Below are positions 5,328 through 5,790 of a stretch of 5,790 bases of DNA, piece after piece. This stretch comes from Methanobacteriota archaeon (GTDB taxonomy: Archaea > Hydrothermarchaeota > Hydrothermarchaeia > Hydrothermarchaeales > JAADFM01): NCBI GenBank assembly GCA_013152845.1, contig JAADFM010000107.1:1-5790 (forward strand), read 5' to 3'. The notes beneath the pieces are model-generated. The model saw nothing but the letters and a program-made list of their open reading frames with translations, made no database searches and was not told the origin of the DNA. Both the position numbers and the translations under genes were made by a program. Position 1 is the stretch's first letter. Each line of letters begins with the position of its first letter.

Positions 5328-5338
5328 ACCATCAGATT

Positions 5339-5369
5339 GCGGTATTTCCGCTAACCGCTTCAATACCGC
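5339..5369. other. Hairpin, 8-base stem GCGGTATT / AATACCGC at the kinase stop codon
   Basis: GCGGTATT at 5339-5346 pairs with AATACCGC at 5362-5369 around a 15-base loop. On the minus strand the stem starts at the last base of the kinase TAG. There is no T-run after it, so it is not a clear terminator. It could stabilise the kinase mRNA end or be part of the inserted segment. Confidence 0.5.
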
Positions 5370-5790
5370 TATGGACCGCCCTTGGGAACCCTGACGTGGA
5401 AGATGCTACCCCCTTCGGGGTTGTCTTCGACCCATATCCGGCCGCCGTGGAGGTCTACGATGCGCTTGGCGATGGCAAGGCCAAGGCCGGTGCCCTTGAC
5501 CCCCTCCCTGTTGAAGCGTTCGAAGCGGGTGAAGAGCCTGTCCTTGAACTCCTCGGGGATGCCCACGCCCCAGTCCTTGACGTATATCTGCCAGTCCGTA
5601 TCCTTATCCAGGATGCCGACCTCTATCCTGCTCCCTTCAGGGCTGTACTTCACCGCATTGGATATCAGGTTCGAGAAGACGTCCTCCATCATGAGGGGGT
5701 TCACCAAGGCGGGATAGACCCCCTCTGCAAGGTTGGCAAGCTCCATCCCCTTCTCTTCTATGGGGCGCTCGAAGGCCTGCAGCGCCTTGC
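5369..5790 (-). CDS. Sensor histidine kinase, C-terminal ATPase domain (partial, runs off window)
   Basis: The visible 140 residues are the HATPase_c domain of a two-component sensor kinase. Counting from the Met at 5746, the N box is NLISNAVKYSPEG (N30 should bind Mg-ATP), the G1 box DWGVGIPEE (D58 to G62), the F box LFTRFERF (71-78), and the G2 box GTGLGLAIAK (85-94), followed by HGGRIWVEDNPEGGSIF. The frame remains open upstream of that Met to the window edge (ALQAFERPIEEKG), so it is not the start. The phosphoacceptor His domain and any sensor domains lie outside. The C-terminus ends PKGGP, where a duplicated copy of the same tail downstream ends PKEPRD, so the present 3' end may be secondary. 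It lies upstream of hdrC on the same strand, but hdrC has its own promoter. Its signal and response regulator are unknown. Confidence 0.92.
   Translation of the reverse strand, partial: KALQAFERPIEEKGMELANLAEGVYPALVNPLMMEDVFSNLISNAVKYSPEGSRIEVGILDKDTDWQIYVKDWGVGIPEEFKDRLFTRFERFNREGVKGTGLGLAIAKRIVDLHGGRIWVEDNPEGGSIFHVRVPKGGP
5380..5429. repeat. 50-base direct repeat, copy 2 (within the kinase gene)
   Basis: The coding copy, specifying kinase residues from E107 to K122 plus one base of the next codon. The kinase frame runs only 11 bases past the repeat edge before TAG at 5371-5369. Confidence 0.95.

Noticed and set aside
5189..5332. Extended HdrC start at 5332
   Set aside because: The extra 48 codons run through the duplicated kinase tail in a different frame and through the hdrC TATA box.
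5400..5420. Strong CCCC/GGGG hairpin with CTTC loop, as a terminator
   Set aside because: It lies inside kinase coding sequence (NPEGG codons), occurs in both repeat copies, and has no T-tract.
5261..5429. CRISPR array or insertion sequence with target-site duplication
   Set aside because: There are only two repeat copies, the repeat is protein-coding kinase sequence, and there is no transposase and no terminal inverted repeats at the ends of the unit. A 50-base target duplication would be far longer than usual.

Overview
The window looks like a piece of a GC-rich euryarchaeal methanogen chromosome. Several independent signs point that way: a methanogenesis-marker-12 type ASKHA protein, an archaeal histone, an archaeal-type aspartate-semialdehyde dehydrogenase, HdrC and HdrB subunits of a heterodisulfide reductase, a corrinoid/F430 a,c-diamide synthase, and TATA boxes 27-30 bases ahead of start codons that lack a Shine-Dalgarno sequence. 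The order or genus cannot be fixed from the sequence. The sensor kinase and the HdrB subtype argue against a minimal hydrogenotroph, but this is only inference.

Layout. The first 405 bases hold, on the minus strand, the start of a CbiA/CfbB-family amidotransferase with an apparent 2-base frameshift just after its P-loop. A 96-base divergent spacer with a near-symmetric TATA box separates it from a plus-strand vapBC toxin-antitoxin pair (502-1139), whose base composition is visibly less GC-rich than its neighbours. A promoter at about 1154 then starts a plus-strand operon of asd (1187-2236), the marker-12 gene (2259-3197) and a 51-residue DUF4177-like protein (3190-3345). This operon converges on a minus-strand histone gene (3359-3559), which has a textbook BRE/TATA promoter and a 10-base palindrome just downstream of it. 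Next on the minus strand come hdrC (5188-4577) and hdrB (4580-3660). They overlap by 4 bases, have their own leaderless promoter, and end in oligo-T tracts. At the right edge is the ATPase domain of a histidine kinase (5790-5369, running off the window).

How the genes relate. asd feeds the aspartate family of amino acids, and its position at the head of an operon with a methanogenesis marker of unknown function is the most interesting gene context here. HdrC and HdrB would form the electron-carrying and disulfide-reducing half of a heterodisulfide reductase, but no HdrA is in view. The a,c-diamide synthase would serve corrinoid or coenzyme F430 synthesis.

The clearest structure not explained by ordinary genes is a 50-base direct duplication (49/50 identical, offset 119 bases) of the 3' end of the kinase gene. 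It includes a second, separately terminated copy of the kinase tail and hairpin-forming sequence in the intervening 69 bases. I found no RNA gene, CRISPR array or insertion sequence. I did not find evidence of a wholly new multi-gene system; the duplicated kinase tail, the frameshift and the marker-12 operon are the best leads.
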